DNA of 64,000 nt. Source: Mustela lutreola. Its lineage: Eukaryota > Chordata > Mammalia > Carnivora > Mustelidae. The notes under the pieces are model-generated. The model saw nothing but the letters and a program-made list of their open reading frames with translations. It was not told the DNA's origin and searched no databases. Positions 11,877 to 23,916 of this stretch are shown in pieces. The stretch is taken from the NCBI RefSeq assembly GCF_030435805.1, contig NC_081291.1, positions 11,617,001-11,681,000 of the forward strand, read 5' to 3'. Every line of letters begins with the position of its first letter. Position 1 is the stretch's first letter. The translations under genes and the position numbers were made by a program.

Positions 11877-12645
11877 CATCAGGGAGATGCAAATTAAAAC
11901 CACATTGAAATACGACCTTACAACAGTTAGAATGACCAAAATTAGCAAGACAGGAAACATGTATTGGAGGGGATGTGGAGAAAGGGGAACCCTCGTCCAC
12001 TGTTGGTGGGAATGCGAGTTGGTGCAGCCTCTTTGGAGAACAGTGTGGAGATTCCTCAAGAAATTAAAAATAGAGCTTCCCTATGACCCTGCCATTGCGC
12101 TCTTGGGTATTTACCCCCAAGAATACAGGTGGAGTGAAAAGAAGGGCCATCTGTACCCCAATGTTTATAGTAGCAATGGCCACGGTCACCAAACTGTGGA
12201 AAGAACCAAGATGCCCTTCAACGGATGAATGGATAAGGAAGATGTGGTCCATATACACTATGGGGTATTATGCCTCCATCAGAAAGGACGAATACCCAAC
12301 TTTTATAGCAACATGAACGGGACTGAAAGAGATTATGCTGAGTGAAATAAGTCAAGCAGAGAGAGTCAATTATCATATGGTTTCACTTATTTGTGGAGCA
12401 TAACAAATAGCATGGAGGACAAGGGGAGTTAGAGAGGAGAAGGGAGTTGAGGGAAATTGGAAGGGGAGGTGAACCATGAGAGACTATGGGCTTTGAAAAA
12501 CAATCTGAGGGGTTTGAAGGGGCGGGGGGTGGGAGTTTGGGGGAACCAGGTGGTGGGTATTGGAAAGGGCACGGATTGCATGGAGCACTGGGTGTGGTGC
12601 AAAAACAATGAATATCGTTATGCTGAAAATAAATTTAAAAATATG
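11877..12645 (+). mobile_element. L1 5'-truncated copy (lineage B)
   Basis: Starts in the C-terminal ORF2 region (SGRCKLKPH..., with the knuckle region at about 11965-12010) and runs through the lineage-B 3' UTR to 'gctgaaaataaatttaaaa'. Frames are interrupted, with open pieces 11887-12228 and 12083-12316. Confidence 0.92.
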
Positions 12646-13064
12646 ACTTAGTATAATGTTTTTATTATTAAAGGGGATTATGGGATGGAAAGTTGTCCTG
12701 ATCTCAGCAGGGCTCCTCATGAGTCTGAAGTCAGGTGGGCATCTGCAGATTGGGTTTCTAAGGCTCACCCATGAGGTATGTGGCTGTAGTGCTCTTCTCC
12801 CTTGATCCAGTTTATGTCATTTTACTTATATTATATATGTAGTTAATCTTATATTGTTTAAATATTGAGCTTATCAAATGTGAATATCTTAATTTACTTC
12901 CACTATTTTAACATCCACATTTCACAGTTGCATGAGAAGTCTCCCACACCAATAGGTGTGACTCAACTGTGCTCCAAATCTAATCCTGAGTCATGCATCA
13001 CTAAAATTTCTAAATTCTAATCAATTTACTGGAACATTGTGACATGTAATAAACTGTACTCATT
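12646..13064. other. Single-copy DNA, no gene recognised
   Basis: I see no coding or repeat feature that I can support here. Confidence 0.5.
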
Positions 13065-13074
13065 TAAAGTGTAC

Positions 13075-13279
13075 AATATGGGCACCTGGGTGGCTCAGTC
13101 ACTTAAGTGTCTACCTTCTGCTCAGTTAATGATCCCAGGGTCCTCAGATCAAAGCTCACATCTGCTCAGCAGGAAGCTTGCTTCTTCCTCTCCCTCTGCC
13201 TGTATCTCTGCCTATTTCTGCACTCACTCTGTCTTTGTGAAATAGAAAAATAAATAAAATCTTTTTTAAAATATAAAAA
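13075..13279 (+). mobile_element. Can-SINE
   Basis: Head 'gggcacctgggtggctcagt' at 13080, CT-rich body, tail 'aaaaataaataaaatctttt'. Target-site duplication taaagtgtac at 13065-13074 and 13280-13289. Confidence 0.95.
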
Positions 13280-13289
13280 TAAAGTGTAC

Positions 13290-14030
13290 TACATTAAGAA
13301 TTGAAAGAGACATTGAAAAAGCATGGCTACATACTGCATGATTCATTTCCATAGAGCTCAAAAAGGTGCACAGTAAGTTCCAACAGCTTTGTTACTCATT
13401 TGTTAGGGTGTAATCCCACCAGTCTAATTTCCTGCTGAACACAATGTGGTATCATAAACGTAACTTCAAGGCATATTGTGAGGAAAGATGAAATGTACGT
13501 AAATACTTTGTTTGATCAATGAATGTTCAAGACAAAGGGCTGTGTGCATATAAATCTACGTGTATTCATATGCATTGTTATTTCAAGAAAACACAGTCAC
13601 ATGCACGGATGTACATGCACAAGGCTCATAACTATTATTAAATTCATTATAACCTATCTATTATGTTGAAAGAAAGCTTGAGGGAAATTTGGAGGGTAAA
13701 GAAGTGAAAAAAAGGAACATTTGCATTCAAAAGAAATAGTAGGAATATAGAAATTTAGACCAAAAAAAGAGAATATGTGGCCCTGATTTTCACAATTGTT
13801 TTTCCTATCTTAATGCTCAGTGGGCTCAAAGACACAACTACATTGACATTTATGCTAGGAGAATTTCTCTGTACCATCAAATAAGCCTGAATGTCTCCAA
13901 ACTGACTTTAGATCATTCTACTTAAGATAGTGTTTCAACACAAAATGCCCATAACCAAAGAAGCTAAGTGAATAATTTGAGAGGTTTAAATTCAGTTTCC
14001 TCTAAGAAAATTTTATTGGAGAAATGTCTT
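13290..14030. other. Single-copy DNA and weak ancient repeat
   Basis: No gene is seen. From about 13900 on, the sequence shows patchy similarity to 47727-47830. Confidence 0.45.
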
Positions 14031-14200
14031 TATCACTTTCTTATTGCTGCTATCACCAATGGCCACACTGAGGGTTTAACAGAAACAAATTTCACTCCTC
14101 CAGTCCTGGAGGTCAAAGCTGAAAATGAGTCTCATTAGGCTTAATCAAGATATCTCTGCAAGACACAAAGAGTGTGAATTCTTGCCTAGTTATGTGATTC
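14030..14200 (+). repeat. Ancient interspersed repeat, family not assigned
   Basis: The segment 'cctggaggtcaaagctgaaa' and its surroundings resemble 47860-48000 ('ggaggtcagaagcctgaaat') and a common mammalian-wide repeat with a 'tattgctgctgtaacaaatt'-like start. Family is uncertain. Confidence 0.4.
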
Positions 14201-14226
14201 TAAGTCACTATTTCATCTCAAAACAA

Positions 14227-14275
14227 GAAGAAGAAGAAGAAGAAGAAGAAGAAGAAGAAGAAGAAGAAGAAGAAG
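14227..14275 (+). repeat. (GAA)n microsatellite
   Basis: About 16 nearly perfect GAA units. They make poly-Glu and poly-Leu open frames that are not genes. Confidence 0.95.
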
Positions 14276-14333
14276 CAGCTTCCAAACTCTACTTGGTAGC
14301 TGAAAAAGATCCTCATTAGAGTCACTCTTTTTG

Positions 14334-14540
14334 TTTAAGATTTGTTTATTTGAGAAACAGAGGGAGAGAGAGAGAGAGAGAGAACAAGAAAGGGGGAAAG
14401 GGAAGAGAAGTGGGAGAGAGAATCTCAAGCAGACTCCGCTGAACATGGAACAAAAAGTCATCTCAGGAGCTGGAGATCATGCCCTAGGCTGACATCAAGA
14501 GTTGGAAGCTCAATTGACTGAGACAACCAGATTCCCCTAG
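14334..14540 (-). mobile_element. Old Can-SINE, antisense
   Basis: The minus strand shows a degraded head ('ggggaatctggttgtctcag'), a CT-rich body with a pure (GA)n run on the plus strand at about 14362-14384, and an A/T tail. It is more diverged than the other copies. Confidence 0.75.
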
Positions 14541-15520
14541 AGTCATTTCTTAATAGTTATCAGAAACAAACTTGAATAACAGAATGATGAGGAATGTTGC
14601 TACATAGCAAGCCATCCAGAAAGCAAATGGCTTGCTATAATGTCTTCTGTATCAAATGGAATTGTATGGTTATGAGATGTTATTGTCTCTGTGGATCCAC
14701 TCAAGAGCCTTGAATCAGTTGTATGTCAGCTGGGGGAGCTCTTCTGATCTCTCTCTGGGACATTCTAATACAATCAGGGCTTAACTAGCTACCTGTGGCT
14801 GATCTAGGGTGGCTTTGGCTTGGACAATTGGGCTCTGCTGCATATGTTCTCACCTCCTCTGACAGCCCACCAAGCTCATTTTATTTAAGGAGGCAGAGTC
14901 CCAAGAGAGAGCAGCAGAAACGCACCAAGACTCTAAGGTCCACTGTCATTCCCAGGATATCTTGCTGGCTACAGCAAATTAAAAATTCCTAATCCAGCCC
15001 AGATCAAAGAGGGAGGAAAAGTCTCCATCATCTAAAGGAAGGTGCTGCACACACTGCCAAAACATGGCTACAGAGAAAGATGGGGATGATGGGCCATCTC
15101 TGCAAACAGTCTATACTGGTGTAAATTTCAATTAGAAAGCTTTCATTTCCACTTTTACTTTCGGCAGTGGAATGATCTCAGAAAAGACAGTGATAATGAA
15201 TTCTGTGTCTACTGGAAAGTTATGGAAATTTACTCCAGATGATCAGGCTTTTCTTCAAATATAAATATGTCCTCTTTGCAACCTGCCTGTAGATCACCAT
15301 TGCTAAGCTAAGAAAAGATCAGATCAATAAAATTCTTCTTTCCAGATGCCTCAGAGAGACCAGGGAACTCATATTTAACTCACTCATTTATGGAGTTAAG
15401 AATTGTTGTATTACTGATGCTATCTACATGGAATCTTTATGGAGGGAATGTTTTCAAATTAGTTGACCTTCCGATTCACATATTCATAGTGGTTTTAATC
15501 CTGGTATTTTTTTATTTTTT
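14541..15520. repeat. Ancient interspersed repeat and single-copy DNA
   Basis: About 14580-15000 resembles 55310-55800 in order and wording, for example 'gggctctgctgcatatgttc' against 'gggctctgctccacatgttt'. Both look like copies of one old mammalian repeat. The rest is unremarkable. Confidence 0.45.
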
Positions 15521-17170
15521 TATTACAGCTATCAATTTATTTATTATCAGAAAAACGGTATTCATTATTTTTTCACCACACCCAGTGCTCCAAGCAATCC
15601 GTGCCCTCTATAATCCCCACCACCTGGTACCCCAACCTCCCACACCCCCACCACTTCAAACCCTCAGATTATTTTTCAGAGTCCATAGTCTCTCGTGATT
15701 CACCTCTCCTTCCAATTTACCCCAACTCCCTTCTCCTCTCTAACACCCCTTGTCCTCCATGATATTTGTTATGCTCCACAAATAAGTGAAACCATATGAT
15801 AATTGACTCTCTCTGCTTGACTTATTTCACTCAGCATAATCTCTTCCAGTCCCGTCCATGTTGCTACAAAAGTTGGGTATTCATCCTTTCTGATGGAGGC
15901 ATAATACTCCATAGTGTATATGGACCACATCTTCCTTATCCATTTGTCCATTGAAGGGAATCTTGGTTCTTTCCACAGTTTGGCGACCATGGTCATTGCT
16001 TCTATAAACTTTGGGGTACAGATGGTCCTTCTTTTCACGACCTCTTGGGGTAATACCCAGGAGTGAAATTGCAGGGTCATAGGGAAGCTCTATTTTTAAT
16101 TTTTAATTTCTTGAGGAATCTCCACACTGTTCTCCAAAGAGGCTGCACCAACTTGCATTCCCACCAACAGTGGAAGAGGGTTCCCCTTTCTCCACATCCT
16201 TTCCAACACATGTTGTTTCCTGTTTTGTTAATTTTAGCCATTCTAACTGGTGCAAGATGATATCTCAATGTGGTTTTAATTTGAATCTCCCTGAGGGCTA
16301 ATGATGATGAACATGTTTTCATGAGTCTGATAGCCATTTGTATGTCTTTATTGTAGAAGTGTCTGTTCATATCTTCTGCCATTTTTTGATATGTTTGCCT
16401 GTTAAATGTGTGTTGAGTTTGAGGAGTTCATTTTACATCCTGGATATCAACCTTTTGTCTGTACCGTCATTTGCAAATATCTACTCCCATTCTGTGGGTT
16501 GCCTCTTTGTTTTCTTGACTGATTCCTTTGCTGTGCAGAAGCTTTTGATTTTGATGAAGTCCCAAAAGTTTATCTTCACTTTTGTTTCCTTTGCCTTTGG
16601 AGACATATCTTGAAAGAAGTTGCTGTGGCTGATATCGAAGAGATTGCTGCCTATGCTCTCCTCTAGGATTCTGATGGATTCCTGTCTCACGTTGAAGTCT
16701 TTCATCCATTTTGAGTTTAATTTGTGTACGGTGTAAGAGAATGATCAAGTTTCATTCTTCTACATATAGGTGCCCAGTTTTCCCAGCACCATTTATTGAA
16801 GAGACTGTCTTTTTTCCACTGTATATTTTTTCCTGTTTTGTCAAAGATTAATTGACCGTAGAGTTGAGGGTCCATATCGGGGCTCTCTACTCTGTTCCAC
16901 TCGTCTATGTGTCTGTTTTGATGCCAGTACCATGCTGTCTTGGTGATTACAGCTTTGTAATAAAGCTTGAACTCAGGTAACGTGATGCCCCCAGTTTTAT
17001 TTTTGTTTTTCAACATTTCCTTAGCATTTCGGAGTCTCTTCTGATTCCATACAAATTTTTGGATTATTTGCTCCAGCTCTTTGAAGAATGCCGGTGGAAT
17101 TTTGATCAGAATGGCATTAAAAGTATAGATTGCTCTAGGCAGTATAGACATTTTAACAATGTTTATTCTT

Positions 17171-18210
17171 TTTTTTTTTTTCAAAAGGGAAAAAGGCCTG
17201 GAGTTTATTTATTGATACCACTTAAAAAGATTTTAAGATTATGGTATAATCTAAGCAATTCTACTATTGAAAATTCTAAGCAATGCTAAGAAAGAAATTC
17301 TCAGAGTATGCCCTTTAAAGGACAGTATTTTTTTTAATATAATTTTTTATTTTTTATAAACATATATTTTTATCCCCAGGGGTACAGGTCTGTGAATCAC
17401 CAGGTTTACACACTTCACAGCACTCACCAAAACACATACCCTCCCCAATGTCCATAATACCACCCCCTTCTCCCAAACCCCCTCCCCCCAACAACCCTCA
17501 GTTTGTTTTGTGAGATTAAGAGTCACTTATGGTTTGTCTCCCTCCCAATCCCATCTTCTTTCATTTATTCTTCTCGTACCCACTTAAGCCCCCATGTTGC
17601 ATCACCACTTCCTCATATCAGGGAGATCATATGATAGTTGTCTTTCTCCGCTTGACTTATTTCGCTAAGAAATGGGCAGAGGACATGAGCAGACATTTCT
17701 GCAAAGAAGACATCCAGATGGCCAACAGACACATGAAAAAGTGCTCCATATCACTCGGCATCAGGGAAATACAAATCAAAACCACAATGAGATATCACCT
17801 CACACCAGTCAGAATGGCTAAAATCAACAAGTCAGGAAATGACAGATGCTGGCGAGGATGCAGAGAAAGGGGAACCCTCCTACACTGTTGGTGGGAATGC
17901 AAGCTGGTGCAACCTCTCTGGAAAACAGCATGGAGGTTCCTCAAAATGTTGAAAATAGAACTGCCCTATGACCCAGCAATTGCACTATTGGGCATTTACC
18001 CTAAAGATACAAACGTAGTGATCCAAAGGGGCACGTGTACTCGAATGTTTATAGCAGCAATGTCCACAATAGCCAAACTATGGAAAGAACCTAGATGTCC
18101 ATCAACAGATGAATGGATCAAGACGATGTGGTATATATACACAATGGAATACTATGCAGCCATCAAAAGAAATGAAATCTTGCCATTTGCGACAACATGG
18201 ATGGAACTAG
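17171..18210 (-). mobile_element. Young twin-primed L1 (lineage A) with a probable 3' transduction
   Basis: The perfect 16-base target-site duplication aacaatgtttattctt lies at 17155-17170 and 18211-18226. From the left: a T tract, about 150 bases of non-L1 sequence (17183-17332), the antisense lineage-A 3' UTR (17335-17668), then ORF2 C-terminus in the opposite orientation (17669-18210, [17 protein letters not shown] onward). The inverted 5' segment marks twin priming. The non-L1 block between body and final A tract marks a 3' transduction. Confidence 0.92.
17183..17332 (-). other. Putative L1 3'-transduced segment
   Basis: Read on the minus strand this block follows the L1 3' UTR and ends, after AATAAA near 17203, in an A tract of about 12. 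It has no L1 similarity and lies inside the duplications of the host L1. Confidence 0.75.
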
Positions 18211-18766
18211 AACAATGTTTATTCTTCTGATCCAAGAGCATGGAATGGTCTTCCATCTTTTTGTGTCTTCTTCAATTTCTTTCATGAGTGTTCTGTAGTT
18301 CTTCGAGTACAGATCCTTTACCTCTTTGGTTAGGTTTATTCCCAGGTATCTTATGGTTCTTGGTGCTATAGTAAATGGAATCGATTCTCTAATGTCCCTT
18401 TCTGTATTTTCATTGTTAGTGTGTAAGAAAGCCACTGATTTCTGCACATTGACTTTGTATCCTGCCACGTTGCTGAATTGCTGTATGAGTTCTAGTAGTT
18501 TGGGGGTGGGGTCTTTTGGGTTTTTCATATAAAGAATCATGTCATCTGCAAAGAGAGAGTTTGACTTCTTCATTACCAATTTGGATAGCTTTTATTTCTC
18601 TTTGTTGTCTGATTGCCTTTGCTAGGACTTCTAATACTATGTTGAACAAGAGTGGTGAGAGTGGGCATCCTTGTCTTATTCCTGATCTGGTATTGGTTTT
18701 GTTTTTGTTTTCATTTTTATGGGGAAGGTTCTGCTGGAAGTAGGTGGTATTTAAAATGTAAACAGA

Positions 18767-19098
18767 CAGGGCTGGAAGAGTTTATGCTGAGTGAAATAAG
18801 TCAAGCAGAGAGAGTCAATTATCATATGGTTTCACTTATTTGTGGAGCATATCAAATAGCATGGAGGACATGGGGAGTTAGAGAGGAGAAGGGAGTTCGG
18901 GGAACTTGGAAGGGGAGGTGAACCATGAGAGACTATGGACTCTGAAAGACAATCTGAGGGGTTTGAAGGGGTGGGGGGTGGGAGGTTGGGATACCAGGTG
19001 GTGGATATTATAGAAGGCACGGATTGCAGGGAGCACTGGGTGTGGTGCAAAAATAATGAATACTGTTATGCTGAAAATAAATAAAAAATAAATTTAAA
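18767..19098 (+). mobile_element. L1 3' tail insertion (lineage B)
   Basis: Starts at the [20 protein letters not shown] codons and contains the whole lineage-B 3' UTR. The duplication aaaatgtaaacaga (18753-18766) and aaaatgcaaacaga (19099-19112) differs at one base. Confidence 0.93.
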
Positions 19099-19139
19099 AA
19101 AATGCAAACAGAAAACAGAGATAGGAATAGTTTTCTCTC

Positions 19140-19665
19140 ATTTTTCCACTTTTAATGAAATATAATTGACATGTAAGATTGTGGAAGTTCAAGCATACAA
19201 CTTGGTGATTTCATGTACATATGAATTTTGAAATGATCACCATGATGGGTTATTGAATCATCCATCACTTCTCAAACTTATTATTTTTTGTAGTAAAATA
19301 TTTACTATATACACTGTCAGCATCATTTATGTATACAGTGCAACAGAGTTAACCATAATGACCATGTTGTACAAAAGTTCCCAGAACTCATTCATCTTAT
19401 AACTGAAGTTTTGTAGGTTTGCACCAGCATCATCTCACCTCCCGGAACCCAGCCACAGGAAAACATCAACCTACTCTCTGTTTCTATGATTTCATAATTT
19501 TGTATTTTCATATAAATGAGATTACACAGACATTGTCATTTTTGGTCTCATTATTCATTTAGCATAATTTCCTCAGGATTCATCCAAGTTTTAACAAAGG
19601 GCAGGATGTCTTCCTCATTTATTTGTTGAATTTCATTCTACAGCTATACCATCATTATTTTGGGG
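19140..19665 (-). mobile_element. Ancient L1 3' end, antisense
   Basis: The pattern 'aatgaaatataattgacatg' and then 'gtttctatgatttcataatt' resembles the old L1 at 44940-45360. No reading frame survives. Confidence 0.65.
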
Positions 19666-19679
19666 GGGAGGTTAACTTT

Positions 19680-20093
19680 TTTAATTTTTTTTATTTTTTT
19701 AATTTAGTTTTTTATTTTCAGCATAACAATATTCATTTTTCCTTATTTTTTTTCAATTTATTTATTTTAAGAAAAACAGTATTCATTATTTTTTCACCAC
19801 ACCCAGTGCTCCATGCAATCCATGCCCTCTTTAATACCCACCACCTGGTACCCCCGCCACTTCAAACACCTCAGATTGTTTTTCAGGGTCCATAGTCTCT
19901 CGTGATTCACCTCCCCTTCCAATTTACCCCAACTCCCTTCGCCTCTCTAACACCCCTTGTGCTCCATATTTGTTATATTCCACAAATAAGTGAAACCATA
20001 TGATAATTGACTCTCTCTGCTTGACTTATTTCACTCAGCATAATCTCTTCCAGTACCGTCCATGTTGCTACAAAAGTTGAATATTCATCCTTT
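19680..20093 (-). mobile_element. L1 3' end fragments (lineage B), antisense
   Basis: Two tails lie in a row: about 30 bases of tail (19712-19741), then 19742-20093, which holds the complete lineage-B 3' UTR and the last ORF2 codons. Both are strongly 5' truncated. Confidence 0.85.
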
Positions 20094-20667
20094 TTTTTGC
20101 ACCACACCCAGTGCTCCATGCAATCTGTGCCCTCTATAATACCCACCACCTGGTACCCCAACCTTCCACTCCCTACACCTTCAAAACCCTCAGACTGTTT
20201 ATCAGAGTCCATAGTCTCTCATGGTTCATGTTCCCTTCCAATTTCCCCCAACTCCCTCCTCTCTCTAACTCCCCATGTCCTCCATGCTATTTGTTATGCT
20301 CCACAAATAAGTGAAACCATATGATAATTGACTCTCTCTGCTTGATTTATTTCACTCAGCATAATCTCTTCCAGTTCCGTCCATGTTGCTACAAAAGTTG
20401 GGTATTTGTCTTTTCTGATGGAGGCATAATACTCCATAGTGTATACGGACCACATCTTCCTTATGCATTCGTCTGTTGAAGGGCATCTTGGTTCTTTCCA
20501 CAGTTTGGCGACCGTGGCCATTTCTGCTGTAAACATTGGGTACAGATGGCCCTTCTTTTCACTCCATCTGTATCATTGGGGTAAATACCCAAGAGTTCAA
20601 TTGCAGGGTCATAGGAAAGCTCTATTTTTAATTTCTTGAGGAATCTCCACACTGTTCTCCAAAGAGG

Positions 20668-23540
20668 CTACACCAACTTGCATTCCCACCAACAGTGTAA
20701 GAGGATTCCCCTTTTGCCACATCCTTTCCAACATATGTTGTTTCCTGTCTTGCTAATTTTGGCTATTCTAACTGGTGTAAGGTGATATCTCAATGTGGTT
20801 TTAATTTGAATCTCCCTGAGGGCTAGTGATGATGAACGTTTTTTCATGTCTCTGATAGCCATTTCTATGTCTTTATTGTAGAAGTGTCTGTTCATAACTT
20901 CTGCCCATTTTTTAATATGATTGTCTGTTTTGTGCGTGTTGAGTTTGAGGAGTTCTTTATAGATCCTGGATATCAACCTTTTGTCTCTACTGTCATTTGC
21001 AAATATCTTCTCCCACTCCGTGGGTTGCCTCTTTGTTTTGCTGACTGTTTCCTTTGCTGTGCAGAAGCTTTTGATTTTGATGAAGTCCCAAAAGTTTATC
21101 TTCACTTTTGTTTCCTTTGCCTTTGGAGACATATCTTGAAAGAAGTTGCTGTGGCTGATATCGAAGAGATTACTGCCTATGTTCTCCTCTAGGATTCTCA
21201 TGGATTCCTGTCTCACATTGAGGTCTTTTATCCATTTTGAGTTGATCTTTGTGTACGGTGTAAGAGAATGGTCGAGTTTCATTCTTCTACATATAGGTGC
21301 CCAGTTTTCCCAACACCATTTATTGAAGAGACTGTCTTTTTTCCACTGTATAATTTTTCCTGTTTTGTCAAAGATTTATTGACCATAGAGTTGAGGGTCC
21401 ATATCTGGGTTCTCTACTCTGTTCCACTGGTCTATGTGTCAGTTTTTTGCCAGTACCATGCTGTCTTGATGATCACAGCTTTGTAGTAAGGCTTGAACTC
21501 AGGTAACGTGATGCCCCCAGTTTTATTTTTGTTTTTCAACATTTCCTTAGTGATTCGGGGTCTCTTCTGATTCCATACAAATTTTAGGATTATTTGCTCT
21601 AGCTCTCTGAAGAATACTGATGGAATTTTGACCAGAATAGCATTAAAAGTATAGATTGCTGTACGCAATATAGACATTTTAACAATGTTTATTCTTCCGA
21701 TCCAAGAGCATGGAATGGTCTTCCATCTTTTTGTGTCTTGTTTAATTTCTTTCATGAGTGTTCTGTAGATGTTGGAGTACATATCCTTTACCTCTTTGGT
21801 TAGGTTTATTCCCAGGTATCTTATGGTTCTTGGTGCTAAAGTAAATGGGATCAATTCTCTAATTTCCATTTCTATATTTTCATTGTTAGTGTATAGGAAA
21901 GGCACTGATTTCTGTACATTGACTTTCTATTCCTGTCACATTACTGAATTGGTGTTGGAGTCTTTTGGTTTTTCCATATAAACTTTCATGTCATCTGCGA
22001 AGAGAGTTTGACTTCTTCATTGCCAATTGGATACCTTTTATTTCTCTCTGTTGTCTGAGTGCTCTTGCTAGGACTTCTAATACTTTGTTAAACAAGAGTC
22101 GAGTCATGAGAGTGGGCATCCTTGTATTCATGATCTCAGTGGAAAGGCTGTGAGCTTTTTCACATTGAAGATGATATTTTCTGTGGGTTTTTCATTAATA
22201 GATTCTATAAAGGTGAGGACTATTCCTTCTATCACTTTACTTTGAAGCATTTTAATCAGGAAGGGATGCTGGATTTTGTCAAATGCTTTTTTTTGCATTA
22301 ATTGAGAGGACCATGTGCTCCTTCTCTTTTCCCTTATTGATTTGTTCTATCACATTGATTGATTTGCATTTTTTTATTTCTTTTCAGGGTAACAGTATTG
22401 ATTGTTTTTGCACCACACCCAGTGCTCCATGCATTCTGTACTCTCTCTAATACCCACCACCTGGTTCCCCCAACCTCCCATGAGCCATCCTTGCAACAAA
22501 GGGATGATTCTCACCTGGTCATGGTGGATAATCTTTTTAATGTGCTGTTGGATCCTATTTGCTAGGATCTTCTGGAGAATCTTAGCATCCATATTCATCA
22601 GGGACATTGGTGTGAAACTCTCCTTTTTGGTTGGGCATCTTTGCCTAGTTTGGGGATCAGGGTAATGCTGGCTTCGTAGAAAGGGTCTGGAAGTTTTCCT
22701 TCTGCTTCAATTTTTTGAAACAGCTTCAGGAGAATAGGTCTTATTTTTTCTTTGAAAGTTTGGTAGAATTCCCCAAGGAATACATCAGGTCCTGGGCTCT
22801 TGTTTTTTGGGAATTTTTTGATCACTGCTTCAATCTCTTTACTAGATATCAGTCTATTCAGGTTGTCCATTTCTTCCTGGTTCAATTTTGGAAGTTTATA
22901 GTTTTCCAGGAATGCATCCATTTCATCTAGGTTGCTAAGCTTATTGGCATCTAACTGTTGATAATAACTTCTGATGATTGTTTCTACTTCCTTGGTGTTA
23001 GTTGTGATCTCTCCCTTTTCATTCATAATTTTATGAATTTGGGCTTTCTGTCTTTTCTTTTGGATTAGTGTGGCCAATGGTTTATCGACCTTATTAATTC
23101 TTTCAAAAAACCAGCTTCTAGTTTCATTGATGCATTCCACTGTATCTCTAGTTTCTATCTCATTGATCCCTGCTCCAATCTTGATTATTTCCCTTCTTGC
23201 ATGTAGAGTTGGCTTAATTTGTTGTTGATTCTCCAGTTCTTTAAGGTGTAGAGACAGCTGATGTGTTCTGGTTTTTTCAATTTTTTTGAGGGAGGCTTGG
23301 ATGGCTATATATTTCCCCTGTAGGACTGCCTTTGCTATATCGCATAGGTTTGGACCAAAGCGTTTTCACTCTCATTGGTTTCCATGAATTGTTTAAGTTC
23401 TTTGATCTCCTGGTTGATCCAAGCGTTCTTAAGCAAGGTGGTCTTTAGCTTCCAGGTGTTTGAGTTCTTTTCAAACTTTTCCTTGTGGTTGACCTCCGAT
23501 TTCCAAGCATTGTAATCTGAGAATATGCAGGGAATCATCT
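20668..23540 (-). pseudogene. L1 ORF2 remains of the long antisense L1
   Basis: Open pieces at 23335-23538 (SDYNAWKSEVNHKEKF, end of the endonuclease domain), 22598-23140 ([21 protein letters not shown], then NKSPGPD, fingers of the reverse transcriptase), 21432-21905 ([10 protein letters not shown] to FVWNQKRP) and 20668-21282 (C-terminus with [15 protein letters not shown]) follow each other in the right order. Frameshifts separate them. The protein would be the endonuclease and reverse transcriptase of L1. Confidence 0.88.
22372..22478 (-). mobile_element. Tail-only L1 insertion
   Basis: About 107 bases of antisense lineage-B tail ('gcaccacacccagtgctcca') interrupt the ORF2 reverse-transcriptase region, which continues on both sides. 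Confidence 0.8.
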
Positions 23541-23916
23541 CAATCTTTTGGTATCAATTAAGCCCTGATTTGTGACCCAGTACATGGTCTATTCTGGAGA
23601 ATGCTCCATGGGCACTCAAGAATGATCATTCTGTTGTTTTAGGGTGGAATGTTCTGTATGTGTATATATATGAGGTCCATCTGGTCCAATGTATCATTCA
23701 ATGCCCTTGTTTCTTTATTGATTTTGTGCTTGGATGATCTGTCTACTACTGAGAGTGGCATGTTAAGATCTCCTACTATTAATGTATTCATATCAATGTG
23801 ACTCTTTATCTTGATTAACAGTTTTCTTATGTAATTGATGGCTCCCATATTGGGGCTTATATATTTATAATTGTTAGATCATCTTGGTGGATAGTCCCTT
23901 TAAGAATGATGTAATG

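Larger units (their letters stand above)
15530..18690 (-). mobile_element. L1 (lineage B) antisense, interrupted by a younger L1
   Basis: Bases 15530-17170 and 18211-18690 are one antisense L1: tail, lineage-B 3' UTR, then ORF2 back to the RSGIRQGCP part of the reverse transcriptase, where it is 5' truncated. FADDM is read on the minus strand within 18541-18560. A younger L1 is inserted at 17171-18210. Several frame breaks make it inactive. Confidence 0.93.

Noticed and set aside
14125-14461. Open frames with poly-Glu (+) and poly-Leu (-)
   Set aside because: They are produced by the GAA microsatellite and a CT-rich SINE body; no domain or start context.
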